DNA of 64,000 bases from contig JBQCHG010000082.1 in the NCBI GenBank assembly GCA_051954935.1, positions 29,440 to 93,439 of the forward strand, read 5' to 3'. A program made the translations under genes and the position numbers. The DNA is from 66-474 sp051954935. Lineage in GTDB: Bacteria; Pseudomonadota; Gammaproteobacteria; Xanthomonadales; Rhodanobacteraceae. Shown here one piece after another: positions 46,193 to 55,203 of this stretch. Position 1 is the first letter of the stretch. Each line of letters starts with the position of its first letter. Below the pieces are notes generated by a model, which made no database searches, was not told the DNA's origin, and saw nothing but the letters and a program-made list of their open reading frames with translations.

Positions 46193-49100
46193 TCAGCGCG
46201 CCGGTTCGCCCGCGCGCGCCAATTCGCAGCGTGCGGCAATGAACTTGAGGCAGTTCTCCGCCGACAACGGCATGGAGAACCAGTGCCCCTGGATCTCATC
46301 GCAGCCTTGGCTTCGCAGGAATGCCAGCTGTTCCGGCGTCTCCACGCCTTCGGCGATCACGTTCAGTTCCAGCGAATGCGCCATCGTGATGATGGTGGAG
46401 GTGATAGAGGCGTCATCCGGATCGGTGGTGATGTCGCCGACGAATTCCCGATCGATCTTCAGCGTATCGATCGGCAGGCGCTTGAGATAGACCAGGGAGG
46501 AGTAGCCGGTCCCGAAATCGTCGATCGCCAGCCGCACGCCGATCGACTTCAGTTCGGTGAGGATGCGCACCGACTGCTCCGCATTGGCCATGACCATGCT
46601 CTCGGTCAGCTCCAGCTCGAGCTGGTCCGGCGCGATGTCGTAATCGGCCAGGATTTCGCACATGCGCAAGGTAAGCTCCGCCCGCTGCAATTGCGCGGCG
46701 GACAGGTTCACCGCCATCGTGATCCCGTGCAGGCCGGCCTCGCGGAAATCCTTCAGCGCGGCACACGCGCTGATCAGCACGAATTCGCCGATCTCGTGGA
46801 TCAATCCGGTTTCTTCGGCGAGCGGTATGAATACCGTCGGCGGGATCGCGCCGAGCTCGCCGCTGTTCCAGCGCAACAGCGCTTCCACTCCGGTGATGCG
46901 GCCGCTGTGGATCGCCATTTTCGGCTGGTACACCAACTCGAATTCCCTCCGCTCCAGCGCGCGCCGCAACGCCGCGATCAGGCGTGCGCGATCGCGCGCC
47001 TGCGCGTCCATGCGCGCGTGGTACACCGTGTAGGTGTTGCGGCCGCGCTCCTTGGCCTGGTACATCGCGGTGTCGGCGTACTTCAGAAGATCGGTCGGGA
47101 CCTGACCGTGATCGGGGTATATCGAGATGCCGATCGAAGGCGAGATCACCACTTCCTGCGATCCGCCCAGGCCCAGCGGCGACTGGAACGCCTCGATCAG
47201 TCGCTGCGCCATTTCCTCGGCGTCGCGCACGTCCAGGACTTCCTCGAGGATCACGGTGAACTCGTCGCCCCCCAGACGCGCCACGGTGTCCTGCTCTCGA
47301 ACCACATGGCGCAGACGCGCGCCGGCGGCCTTGAGCATGCGGTCGCCGGCGGCGTGGCCCATCGAATCGTTGACGTGCTTGAAGCGATCCAGGTCGATGA
47401 ACAACACCGCCACCTTGTGGCTGCCGCGACGCGCATTGATGATCGCGTGGCCGAGCCGCTCGCCCAGCAGGGTGCGGTTCGGCAATCCGGTGAGCGTGTC
47501 GTAGTTGGCGAGATAACGCAGTTCCTGCTCCGCCCGCTTGCGATCGGTGATGTCGGTCAGCACGCAGACGATATGGCTGGGCTGGCCGCTGCTGTCGCGC
47601 ACCTGGTTGATCTCTATCCAGCAGAGGAATTCCTCTCCGTCCTTGCGCCGCTGCCACATCTCGCCGCGCCAGTGCCCGGCCTCGGCCAGCACATTGCGGA
47701 CGTTGTGGTAGATCTCCGGCGCGTGCTGGCGACAGTTGAGCAGTGCGGCGTCGCGGCCGATCACCTCTTCCTCCACGTAGCCGGTCATGCGTGTGAACGC
47801 GGGATTGACCGAAATGAAGTGGTAATTGAGATCGGTGACGGTAACCGCCTCGGTCATGCTGCGGATGACTTCAGCCGCGACCCGGCGGTCGCGCTCTGCC
47901 GCGCGCAGGGCGCTGATGTCGCGCGCGGTGCCGCAGATGCGCAGCGGCCTGCCCGATTCGTCGCGTTCCACGATCTTGCCGCGCGAGATCACCCATACCC
48001 AGTCGCCCCGCGTGTTCATCAGCCGGTGCTCGGCTTCGAAATGATCGCTGTTGCCGCCCACGTGCTCGGCGAGCGCATGCTCGACGCGTTCGAGGTCATC
48101 CGGGTGCACGGCGAAATTGCGCCAGTCGTCTATCGTGATGCTCTCCTCGCGGTGGCCGCCCGGAAGACCGTCGGCGCCGAGCCTGAAGATCATCCCCGCG
48201 TGCAGGTCCCAATCCCAGAATTCGTCGCCGGAACCCCACAAGGCGAGGCGCAGGCGATCTTCGCGCAGGCGCAATTGCTTCTGGTGGCGCAGCTCTTCCA
48301 GTCGCTTGCCGCGCCAGGTCAGCACGAGCGCCAGCACGATGAGCAACGCCGCCGCCGCGTAGAGCGCGCGCATCACCGGTCTCGACCACCAGGGCGCCAG
48401 CACCTTCAGCGGCAGAACGGCCGCGGCACCGAAGGTTCCATTGCGACTGCGGCCCTGCACCTCCAGCCGGTATGCGCCCGGCGCCAGATTGGTCCAGGTG
48501 GCGCTGTGGCGCATGCCGATGTCCACCCAGCTGTCGTCGTAACCCAGCAGCCGATACCGGAAGTGGTTGCGCTGCGGCGTAGCGTAATCGAGGGCGGCGA
48601 AGTCCACGTGCAGGCTGCGCGACCCGGTCGGCACCTGCAGGACCGGGTCGCCCGGCGCCGGCGCAGCCACCAGCCGTGAGTCGATGCGCACCCCGGTGAT
48701 CATCGCCGGCGGTTTGAAGGCGCTTGACTTGAGCGCACCGACATCGAGCACATCGAAGCCGTTGATGCCGCCGAACACCAGCCGTCCGTCGCGCAACGCA
48801 AGGCATGCGCCGGAATCGTATTCGTCACCCTGCAAGCCGTCGCTGGTCTGGAATGCGCGGATGCTGCCGTCGCGCTGATCCAGCCGGCCGATGCCGAGGT
48901 TGGTGCTGAACCATACGTCGCCGTGCGCGTCTTCCAGCATGCAGTACGTGGTGCCGTCAGGCATGCCGTCGCGGGTGCCGTAGCGCCGGAAGTGCGCGCC
49001 GGCATCATCTATCCACAGCAGCCGATCCAGGCCCGAAAGCGTGCCGACCCAAACGGTCGCATCCTTGCCGATCATCACGTCCAGCACGGTGTGGCCGCTC

Positions 49101-50803
49101 AGCGAATCGGCGCGACCGGGAAGCTCGTGGAAGTTGCGCACCTTTTGCGCCGAGGGATCGATCAGCGACAGGCCATCTATGGTTCCGGCCCAGATCCGGC
49201 CCATGCCGTCTTCCGCCAGCGTCAAAACGATGCTGCTGGCGATGGCATTTTCGCCATCCGCGTGGGCGCGATAGTGGTGCAGCAGTTTGCCATCGCGGTA
49301 CTGCAGCAGGCCGTCGTCGCCGCGCGCGAGCCACAGGTCGCCATTGCGCGCGCGCAGCAATGCGCGGATGTCCGGCGGGGAACCGGCCGCATCTCCATCG
49401 TCCGGCAGTTTCAACAATACGGCACTGCGCGCCTGCGGATCGAAGCTCAACAGCCCGCGGCTGCTGGCGACCAACAGCTTGCCGCCGCCGTCCGGAAGGA
49501 TGGCGTAGACCCGAAGCGGCACGCGCGCATCCGGCAAAAGTGAATCCGGTTCGACCTGTTCGGCCTTGCCTTCGCGAGGCACCGCGACGGCGCGCGCGAG
49601 CACGTCGCCGAAATTCTCGAAGGTACCGCTCGCCGGCAGGTAATGCACCAGCGCATCGCCCACAGCGCCCAGCCAGAGGCTGCCGTCAGGCGCCTCGTAG
49701 AACGTGCGCAGGTGATTGCCGCCGGAATTCCTCGCCCCCGGATCGAGATTGATGATGGTATGGAACGGCGAGCCGTCCGGATCGGTCCAGGCTGCGCCAT
49801 GCGCCATCGTGCCGACCCACAGCAGGCCGGAGCGATCGACAAACAATCCGCCTATCGCGCCGTCCGGCAAGCCGCCGGGAATGTCGGTTTGCGGCGGTCT
49901 GACGCTCAGCGCCTTGCCGTTGCCATCCAGCCGCAGCAGGCCGGAACCGGCGAGGCTCAGCCACAACCGGCCCGCGTGGTCCTCGACGATATGGGTGACG
50001 CGCACGGGCGCGTTCACGCCGGGCAGTTGCAAGCGGGTGAGCGCGCCGGTTTCGCGATCAATCTGCGCCAGGCCATGGCCGTCGCCCAGCAGCAACCGTC
50101 CGCGGTGATCGCAGTACAAGGCGCTGACCGGATCGGTCGGATCGGCAAGCACGCGCGCCGGCGCGGTGCCGCGATCCAGCGTCAGCACGCTGTGCGCGGC
50201 AGCGGCGTACACGGAGTCGTCCGGGCAGCGCGCAAACGCACTCACCACGGACTCGCTGCCGCCCGGGTTTTTCCAGAGCCGCCGCGAGCGGGCGTAAGGC
50301 ACGCCGATGCGCTCGATGCCGTGTGCGTCCGAGACCAGCAGGGCGCCGCCCGGCAGATCCTGCAAGGCGTACACGTAAGCGTCCGGCGCCAGCGCCGCCG
50401 GAGGCAGCGGCAGCGCGCGATCGTGATCCGGATCGAAAAGCACCAACCCGCCGCTGTGGCTGCCGACCCAAAGCTTGCCGTCTCCGGCATCGGCCAGGGC
50501 GGTGACCAGGTTGTCGGGCAGGCTGTCCGTGCGATCGGGATCGTGCTGGAACCGCCGCAGACTGTAACCATCGAACCGGTGCAGGCCGCCTTCCGTCGCC
50601 AGCCAGATATAGCCGCGCGAGTCCTGCGCGATCACGTCCACGCTGTTCTGCGCCAGCCCCGAACCGCTGTCCAGCTTCTGGAAATAGAAATCCCGCTCGT
50701 AGGCCTGCGCCGCCACCGCGCACAGCAGCAAGGCGAGCGCCACCAGCAGGCGCGGCAGGCCGTGCCGATGAGTGCGGCACCGCGATGAATGCATGAACGA
50801 CAT
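46193..50803 (-). CDS. Propeller-PAS-PAS-GGDEF-EAL sensor for cyclic di-GMP
   Basis: This 1536-residue membrane protein has a signal peptide near 12-35 (LLVALALLLCAVAAQAYE). A periplasmic two-component-type propeller spans about 40-720 (GYIWLATEGGLHRFDG, GKLWVGSHSGGLVLFD and others). Then come a Y_Y_Y domain (about 735-800), a membrane helix at about 811-830 and two PAS domains (about 860-1000 and 1010-1130). GGDEF has an intact LGGDEF near 1177. EAL has intact EALLRW near 1303, ELTESMVM, IDDFGTGYSSL, KIDREFV and AEGVET. Both cyclase and phosphodiesterase motifs look intact. It is convergent with the sulfotransferase and divergent from ygfB. ATG 50803 is chosen over 50794. Confidence 0.95.
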   Translation of the reverse strand: MSFMHSSRCRTHRHGLPRLLVALALLLCAVAAQAYERDFYFQKLDSGSGLAQNSVDVIAQDSRGYIWLATEGGLHRFDGYSLRRFQHDPDRTDSLPDNLVTALADAGDGKLWVGSHSGGLVLFDPDHDRALPLPPAALAPDAYVYALQDLPGGALLVSDAHGIERIGVPYARSRRLWKNPGGSESVVSAFARCPDDSVYAAAAHSVLTLDRGTAPARVLADPTDPVSALYCDHRGRLLLGDGHGLAQIDRETGALTRLQLPGVNAPVRVTHIVEDHAGRLWLSLAGSGLLRLDGNGKALSVRPPQTDIPGGLPDGAIGGLFVDRSGLLWVGTMAHGAAWTDPDGSPFHTIINLDPGARNSGGNHLRTFYEAPDGSLWLGAVGDALVHYLPASGTFENFGDVLARAVAVPREGKAEQVEPDSLLPDARVPLRVYAILPDGGGKLLVASSRGLLSFDPQARSAVLLKLPDDGDAAGSPPDIRALLRARNGDLWLARGDDGLLQYRDGKLLHHYRAHADGENAIASSIVLTLAEDGMGRIWAGTIDGLSLIDPSAQKVRNFHELPGRADSLSGHTVLDVMIGKDATVWVGTLSGLDRLLWIDDAGAHFRRYGTRDGMPDGTTYCMLEDAHGDVWFSTNLGIGRLDQRDGSIRAFQTSDGLQGDEYDSGACLALRDGRLVFGGINGFDVLDVGALKSSAFKPPAMITGVRIDSRLVAAPAPGDPVLQVPTGSRSLHVDFAALDYATPQRNHFRYRLLGYDDSWVDIGMRHSATWTNLAPGAYRLEVQGRSRNGTFGAAAVLPLKVLAPWWSRPVMRALYAAAALLIVLALVLTWRGKRLEELRHQKQLRLREDRLRLALWGSGDEFWDWDLHAGMIFRLGADGLPGGHREESITIDDWRNFAVHPDDLERVEHALAEHVGGNSDHFEAEHRLMNTRGDWVWVISRGKIVERDESGRPLRICGTARDISALRAAERDRRVAAEVIRSMTEAVTVTDLNYHFISVNPAFTRMTGYVEEEVIGRDAALLNCRQHAPEIYHNVRNVLAEAGHWRGEMWQRRKDGEEFLCWIEINQVRDSSGQPSHIVCVLTDITDRKRAEQELRYLANYDTLTGLPNRTLLGERLGHAIINARRGSHKVAVLFIDLDRFKHVNDSMGHAAGDRMLKAAGARLRHVVREQDTVARLGGDEFTVILEEVLDVRDAEEMAQRLIEAFQSPLGLGGSQEVVISPSIGISIYPDHGQVPTDLLKYADTAMYQAKERGRNTYTVYHARMDAQARDRARLIAALRRALERREFELVYQPKMAIHSGRITGVEALLRWNSGELGAIPPTVFIPLAEETGLIHEIGEFVLISACAALKDFREAGLHGITMAVNLSAAQLQRAELTLRMCEILADYDIAPDQLELELTESMVMANAEQSVRILTELKSIGVRLAIDDFGTGYSSLVYLKRLPIDTLKIDREFVGDITTDPDDASITSTIITMAHSLELNVIAEGVETPEQLAFLRSQGCDEIQGHWFSMPLSAENCLKFIAARCELARAGEPAR

Positions 50804-50857
50804 ACTCGGAACAAAATTCCCCACCCGGCGAGTGTAGCCGAGCGCCTGCTCCCTCGC

Positions 50858-50866
50858 TGCTAGAAT
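50858..50866 (+). promoter_or_regulatory. Extended -10 promoter of ygfB
   Basis: TGCTAGAAT lies before ygfB. Transcription from about 50873 would exclude the upstream ATG 50868 and supports ATG 50907 as the start. The -35 is weak. Confidence 0.55.
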
Positions 50867-50906
50867 CATGCCGAAATCCAAGCATCAACAGACTCCTGGT
50901 GCCACG

Positions 50907-51452
50907 ATGCACGCCACGATCAACCACGCCGAACTCGCCGCCGCACTCGCCGCGATGCGGCTGGGCGTGGGCGCCTCTGAACTGCACGGCTCGTTGAGTG
51001 GCTATCTTTGCGGTGGCGGCACGGCCGGCGCGCCGACGCTGCTCTCGGCGCTGGAACTGGAAAGCGACGATGTCCAGCCGAGCGATGCCGGGCAGCGCCT
51101 GCTGGGCGAGCTGTACGCGGAGACGCGCGTGCAACTGGACGATCCGGATCTCGGTTTCGAGCCGCTGCTGCCGGATGCGGCACGCCCGCTGGCCGAACGC
51201 GGCGACGCGCTGGTGGACTGGTGCCGCGGCTTTCTCGGCGGATTGGGATTGGGTGGCCAGGCCAGCCGGAGCGGACTGTCCGAGGAAGGCGCGGAAATCC
51301 TTCAGGACCTGGATGCCATCGCAGCCTCGCACTTCTCCTACGAAGATGCCGACGACGAGAATTCGCTGATGGAAGTGTTCGAGTTCGTGCGTATCGGCGT
51401 GCTCCTGCTGTACGCCGAACTGCGCGCGGATCCCGCCCGCCGCCTGCATTGA
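50907..51452 (+). CDS. ygfB: YgfB/YecA family (UPF0149) protein
   Basis: This 181-residue all-helical cytoplasmic protein shows the UPF0149 marks SELHGSLSGYLCGG near 24, LVDWCRGFLGGLGL near 110 and SHFSYEDADDENSLMEVFEFVRIGVLLLYAEL near the C-terminus. Its function is poorly known; in Pseudomonas it is linked to repression of an autolysis pathway. The gene order ygfB-pepP is conserved from E. coli to Xanthomonas. ATG 50907 is preferred on promoter position; ATG 50868 would add 13 residues. Confidence 0.9.
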   Translation: MHATINHAELAAALAAMRLGVGASELHGSLSGYLCGGGTAGAPTLLSALELESDDVQPSDAGQRLLGELYAETRVQLDDPDLGFEPLLPDAARPLAERGDALVDWCRGFLGGLGLGGQASRSGLSEEGAEILQDLDAIAASHFSYEDADDENSLMEVFEFVRIGVLLLYAELRADPARRLH

Positions 51453-51592
51453 TGCCGAAACCATGCGCTTCGGACACGAACACCCGGGCAGGCGCGGATC
51501 AAAGCGGGATGCGGTCGTGAATCTGGCGAAATCTGATCCTTTCGGCCTTTTGCCCACGCCGACCCGCACCGAAGCCCGCCTTGCCGCCGTCC

Positions 51593-52897
51593 ATGATCTC
51601 GCCGACTGAGTTCGCGCGCCGCCGGCGCGAGCTGATGCGCATGGCCGGTGAATCGGCGGCGATCATCGTGGCCGCCGCGCCCGAGCGCATGCGCAACGCC
51701 GATTCTGCCTGGCCCTATCGGCAGGATTCGGATTTCCACTATCTCACGGGCTTCCCCGAGCCCGACGCGGTGCTGGCACTTCTGCCAGGGCGCCGCGCCG
51801 GCGAAGCGGTGCTGTTCTGCCGCGAACGCGATCCGGAAGCCGAGCGCCTGCACGGCCCGCGCATCGGTCCGGAAGGCGCCGTCGAGCGCTTCGGCATGCA
51901 GGATGCGTTTCCGTACGAGGACATGGACGACATCCTGCCCGGCATGCTGGAGGGGCGCGAGCGGCTGTACTGCCATTTCGGCAGCGAACCGGAATTCGAC
52001 GCGCGCCTGCTGCGTTGGATGCGCCGACTGCGCTCGGCGCGCGGCGGCGGCGTGGTGCCGAAGGAGTTCACCGCGCTCGGCCACCTGTTGCACGACCTGC
52101 GCCTGTACAAGTCGCCGGCGGAACTGAAACTGATGCGCCAGGCCGCATCCATCGCGGCGGATGCGCAGCACGCGGCGATGCAGGCCGCGCGACCCGGCCG
52201 CGGCGAATACGAAGTGGAAGCCGCGCTGCTGCACGCAATGCGCGCGCGCGGCGCGGTGCCGTCCTATCCGCCGATCGTCGCCGGCGGCGCCAATGCCTGC
52301 GTGATGCACTACCAGAACAACCGCGCGAAATTGCAGCGTGGCGACCTGCTGCTGGTGGACGCGGGCGCGGAAGTGGAGTGCTACGCCTCCGACATCACCC
52401 GAACCTGGCCGGTGGGCGCGCAATTCTCACGCGAGCAGCGCGCGCTTTACGAGATCGTGCTGGAAGCACAGCGCGCGGCGATCGACGAGGTGCGCATCGG
52501 CCGCAGCTACGACGCCGCCCACGCGGCGGCCACGCTGGTCATCACCGAAGGCCTTTGTGCACTGAAGCTGCTGCGCGGCAGCGCGCGCGCCGCGTTGCAA
52601 TCCGGTTCGTACAAGCGTTTCTTCCCGCACAAGACCGGGCACTGGATCGGGCTCGACGTGCACGACGTCGGCGATTACCAGGTGGACGGCGAGGCGCGCC
52701 TGCTGGAACCGGGCATGGTGCTGACGGTCGAGCCTGGCATCTATGTTGCGGCGGACGACGCCTCGGTACCGGAACGCTGGCGCGGCATCGGCATCCGCAT
52801 AGAGGATGATGTCGCGGTGAGCGCGAACGGTCCGGACGTGCTGACCGCCGCGGTACCGAAGGAAGCGGCGGAACTGGAGGCACTGTGCGCGACATGA
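51593..52897 (+). CDS. pepP: Xaa-Pro aminopeptidase P
   Basis: This M24 manganese peptidase removes N-terminal residues before proline. The 434-residue protein begins MISPTEFARRRRELM, typical of PepP. The N-terminal domain (1-175) includes YRQDSDFHYLTGFPEPDAV. The catalytic domain has metal ligands in LLVDAGAEVECYASDITRTWP (two Asp), HKTGHWIGLDVHD (His), LTVEPGIYV (Glu) and GIRIEDDV (Glu). It follows ygfB by 140 bp. The usual downstream ubiH is absent; an AcvB-like gene follows after 24 bp. Confidence 0.95.
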   Translation: MISPTEFARRRRELMRMAGESAAIIVAAAPERMRNADSAWPYRQDSDFHYLTGFPEPDAVLALLPGRRAGEAVLFCRERDPEAERLHGPRIGPEGAVERFGMQDAFPYEDMDDILPGMLEGRERLYCHFGSEPEFDARLLRWMRRLRSARGGGVVPKEFTALGHLLHDLRLYKSPAELKLMRQAASIAADAQHAAMQAARPGRGEYEVEAALLHAMRARGAVPSYPPIVAGGANACVMHYQNNRAKLQRGDLLLVDAGAEVECYASDITRTWPVGAQFSREQRALYEIVLEAQRAAIDEVRIGRSYDAAHAAATLVITEGLCALKLLRGSARAALQSGSYKRFFPHKTGHWIGLDVHDVGDYQVDGEARLLEPGMVLTVEPGIYVAADDASVPERWRGIGIRIEDDVAVSANGPDVLTAAVPKEAAELEALCAT

Positions 52898-52921
52898 AAA
52901 AGCAACCTGTCCTGGATTGAT

Positions 52922-54274
52922 ATGCGTTCCATTCTGTTCGCCATCGCCGCATTGAGCGCCCCGGCACTCGCTGCCCCGCCACAAACCTCGCAACTGCAAT
53001 ACGGCCTGTTCGACACGGTCACGCTGACGCAGCCGGCGGGCTCGCCCAGGCGCAGCGTGCTGCTGTTTTCCGACCGCGGTGGCGTGGATGCGGCCAGCCG
53101 CGCCTACGCACAAGGATTGGCGCAGGGCGGCAGCTTCGTGGTGACGATCAATCTCGATTCCTACCTGAAGGAACTGGAGTCGCTTACCGATCCGTGCAGC
53201 TTCCCCGCCGGACACGTCGAGGAGATGGCGCACTGGATGGAACGCCACGTCAATCTTCCGACCTATCAGCCTCCGTACGTCGTCGGGCTCGGTGCGGGCG
53301 CGGACTTCGCCTACGCGATGAGCGTGCAGGCGCCGTCCGGAACCTTCTCGGGTATCGCGACGCTCGGTTACGACTTCGATTTCCGCCTGCCGCGCGCGTT
53401 CTGCGCGGGTGACGCCGGCATCGCGACCGCACCCGACGGCAAGCTGTTCCGCATCGCGCCGGTGAGCAGGATGCCGCTGCCATGGCTGGCGGAGCCGTTC
53501 GCGGCGGGCGCGCGCACGACTGGCCTTCTCGGCGGCATCGCGCAAACTTTCGGCCTGGAACGCGATGCCACCGCGCAGGACGGCGCCGCACTCGCCGCCG
53601 CGCTCGACCGGTTGAACGCGCCGCAAGCGGACGCGGTCGCCACCGATGACAGCCTTTCCGACCTGCCGCTGACGGAGATCGCGCCGCAAGGCGCGAGCGA
53701 TCACCGCATCGCGATCATGCTGACGGGGGACGGCGGCTGGGCAGGGCTGGACAAGGGCGTGGCGGCGGTGCTCTCGCAGCACGGCGTGCGCGTGGTCGGG
53801 CTGTCGTCGCTGGAATTCTTCTGGCACAAGAAGGATGCGGCGCAGATCACCGATGCGGTGTCGCGCATCGTCGCGCATTACGCAGCGCGCTATCCCGATG
53901 CCCGCTTCGTGCTGATCGGCTATTCGTTCGGCGCGTCGCTCGTGCCGGTGGTCGCCAACCGCCTGCCGCCTGAGCAACGGTCGAGGATGTCCGGCGGAGT
54001 CATGATTTCGCCCGACGATGCCGCGGTGTTCGAGATCCACGTCGGCGACTGGTTCGGCAACACCGCGCATTCGGATGCGCTGCCGTTGGCGCCGGAAGTG
54101 ACGCACACGAAAATCCCCCTCGTGTGCGTGTACGGTGCCGGCGAATCCGATGAATGGTGCCCCGCGGCGGCGAAACTCGGCCCGGTCAAGCTGGTGGAAC
54201 TGCCGGGCGGACATCATTACGACGGCGACTACGACAGACTCGGCGCGGCGATTTTGACCGCTTTGCCGAAGTGA
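52922..54274 (+). CDS. acvB: AcvB/VirJ family periplasmic alpha/beta hydrolase
   Basis: This 450-residue protein has a signal peptide (MRSILFAIAALSAPALA). Its two halves are an N-terminal VirJ-like domain (about 20-240) and a C-terminal hydrolase (about 255-450). The C-terminal half has the family motif LTGDGGWAGLDKGVA near 265, the nucleophile elbow IGYSFGASLVP near 340 and a late His in LPGGHHYDGDY. In Agrobacterium, AcvB degrades lysyl-phosphatidylglycerol made by LpiA/MprF and is encoded beside it. Here an mprF gene lies less than 1 kb downstream on the opposite strand, supporting that role. The pepP stop is 24 bp upstream, so cotranscription is likely. Confidence 0.9.
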   Translation: MRSILFAIAALSAPALAAPPQTSQLQYGLFDTVTLTQPAGSPRRSVLLFSDRGGVDAASRAYAQGLAQGGSFVVTINLDSYLKELESLTDPCSFPAGHVEEMAHWMERHVNLPTYQPPYVVGLGAGADFAYAMSVQAPSGTFSGIATLGYDFDFRLPRAFCAGDAGIATAPDGKLFRIAPVSRMPLPWLAEPFAAGARTTGLLGGIAQTFGLERDATAQDGAALAAALDRLNAPQADAVATDDSLSDLPLTEIAPQGASDHRIAIMLTGDGGWAGLDKGVAAVLSQHGVRVVGLSSLEFFWHKKDAAQITDAVSRIVAHYAARYPDARFVLIGYSFGASLVPVVANRLPPEQRSRMSGGVMISPDDAAVFEIHVGDWFGNTAHSDALPLAPEVTHTKIPLVCVYGAGESDEWCPAAAKLGPVKLVELPGGHHYDGDYDRLGAAILTALPK

Positions 54275-54292
54275 CTCTTCAGGAGGACCCCC

Positions 54293-54667
54293 ATGCATCG
54301 CAGCCAGTTGAGCAGCCTGATCATTGATTGCAAGACCGACGACCTCGAAGCCGCCGCGAAATTCTGGTCGCAGGCGCTGGGACGCCCGTACAGATCCGAC
54401 GGCGACGGCAAATACATGCATCTGGAGACCACAGCGGATGAACCGGTGGTGATGGTGCAGCGCGTGCAGCACGACAGCCGCGTGCACCTGGACGTCGAAA
54501 GCGACGACGTCGAGGCCGAGGTGCGCCGGCTGGAAGCGCTGGGCGCGAGAAGAATCGAGGCGATCAGGACCTGGGTGGTGATGGAAGCGCCGACCGGCCA
54601 GCGCTTCTGCGTGGTACGTCCGCAGCGCGGCGGCAAGATGGGCCCGAATGCGAATACGTGGGAGTGA
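54293..54667 (+). CDS. VOC (glyoxalase-like) family protein
   Basis: This 124-residue protein has the two betaalphabetabetabeta modules of the vicinal-oxygen-chelate fold: LSSLIIDCKTDDLEAAAKFWSQALG, then VHLDVESDDVEAEVRRLEALGA...WVVMEAPTGQRFCVV. Most such proteins are metal-dependent resistance or degradation enzymes. The His/Glu ligand set is only partly evident, so substrate and activity are unknown. AGGAGG precedes ATG 54293 at good spacing, 18 bp after acvB. Confidence 0.88.
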   Translation: MHRSQLSSLIIDCKTDDLEAAAKFWSQALGRPYRSDGDGKYMHLETTADEPVVMVQRVQHDSRVHLDVESDDVEAEVRRLEALGARRIEAIRTWVVMEAPTGQRFCVVRPQRGGKMGPNANTWE

Positions 54668-54795
54668 GCGGATAGAGGCATCTCACATCACCGTCATCTT
54701 GTTGTCGACCTCTCCGCTCACCGTCACCGCTGACGACTCACTTCTGATCTGCTAGCTTTCCGCCCGCCGCCGCGGCGCATACGGGAGAGAAAGTG

Positions 54796-55197
54796 ATGGC
54801 AGGTTCGGGGTCGTTCTGGATCAGATGGTCGCCGTTTTTGCTGAGCCTTCTGCGTGCGGTCACCGGCTTCCTGTTCATGCAGCACGGCATGGAAAAGTTG
54901 TTCGGCTTCCCCGGCGGCGGCCACACCGTGCACCTGTTTTCGCTGATGGGCCTTGCAGGCGTGCTCGAGTGCTTCGGCGGCGGCCTGGTGCTGCTCGGGT
55001 TGTTCACGCGCCCGATCGCCTTCATCCTCTCGGGCGAGATGGCTTTCGCCTATTTCATGGCGCATTACCCGGCCAATCATGTCTGGCCGATCCTCAACCA
55101 CGGCGGCGAGGCGGTGCTGTTCTGCTTCGTGTTCCTGTATCTGTCCTCGGCCGGCGGTGGGCCGGTCAGTCTGGATCGCGCGATCCGGGGTACGTGA
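54796..55197 (+). CDS. DoxX family membrane protein
   Basis: This 133-residue protein has four membrane helices (about 10-30, 48-70, 74-94 and 102-120). It has the DoxX motifs LLRAVTGFLFMQHGMEKLFGFPGG and GVLECFGGGLVLLGLFTRPIAFIL. DoxX proteins are small quinone- or thiol-linked membrane factors of unclear role. GGGAGAG lies about 7 bp before ATG 54796; a GTG one codon earlier is possible. It is convergent with mprF, 6 bp apart. Confidence 0.9.
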   Translation: MAGSGSFWIRWSPFLLSLLRAVTGFLFMQHGMEKLFGFPGGGHTVHLFSLMGLAGVLECFGGGLVLLGLFTRPIAFILSGEMAFAYFMAHYPANHVWPILNHGGEAVLFCFVFLYLSSAGGGPVSLDRAIRGT

Positions 55198-55203
55198 CGC
55201 CAC

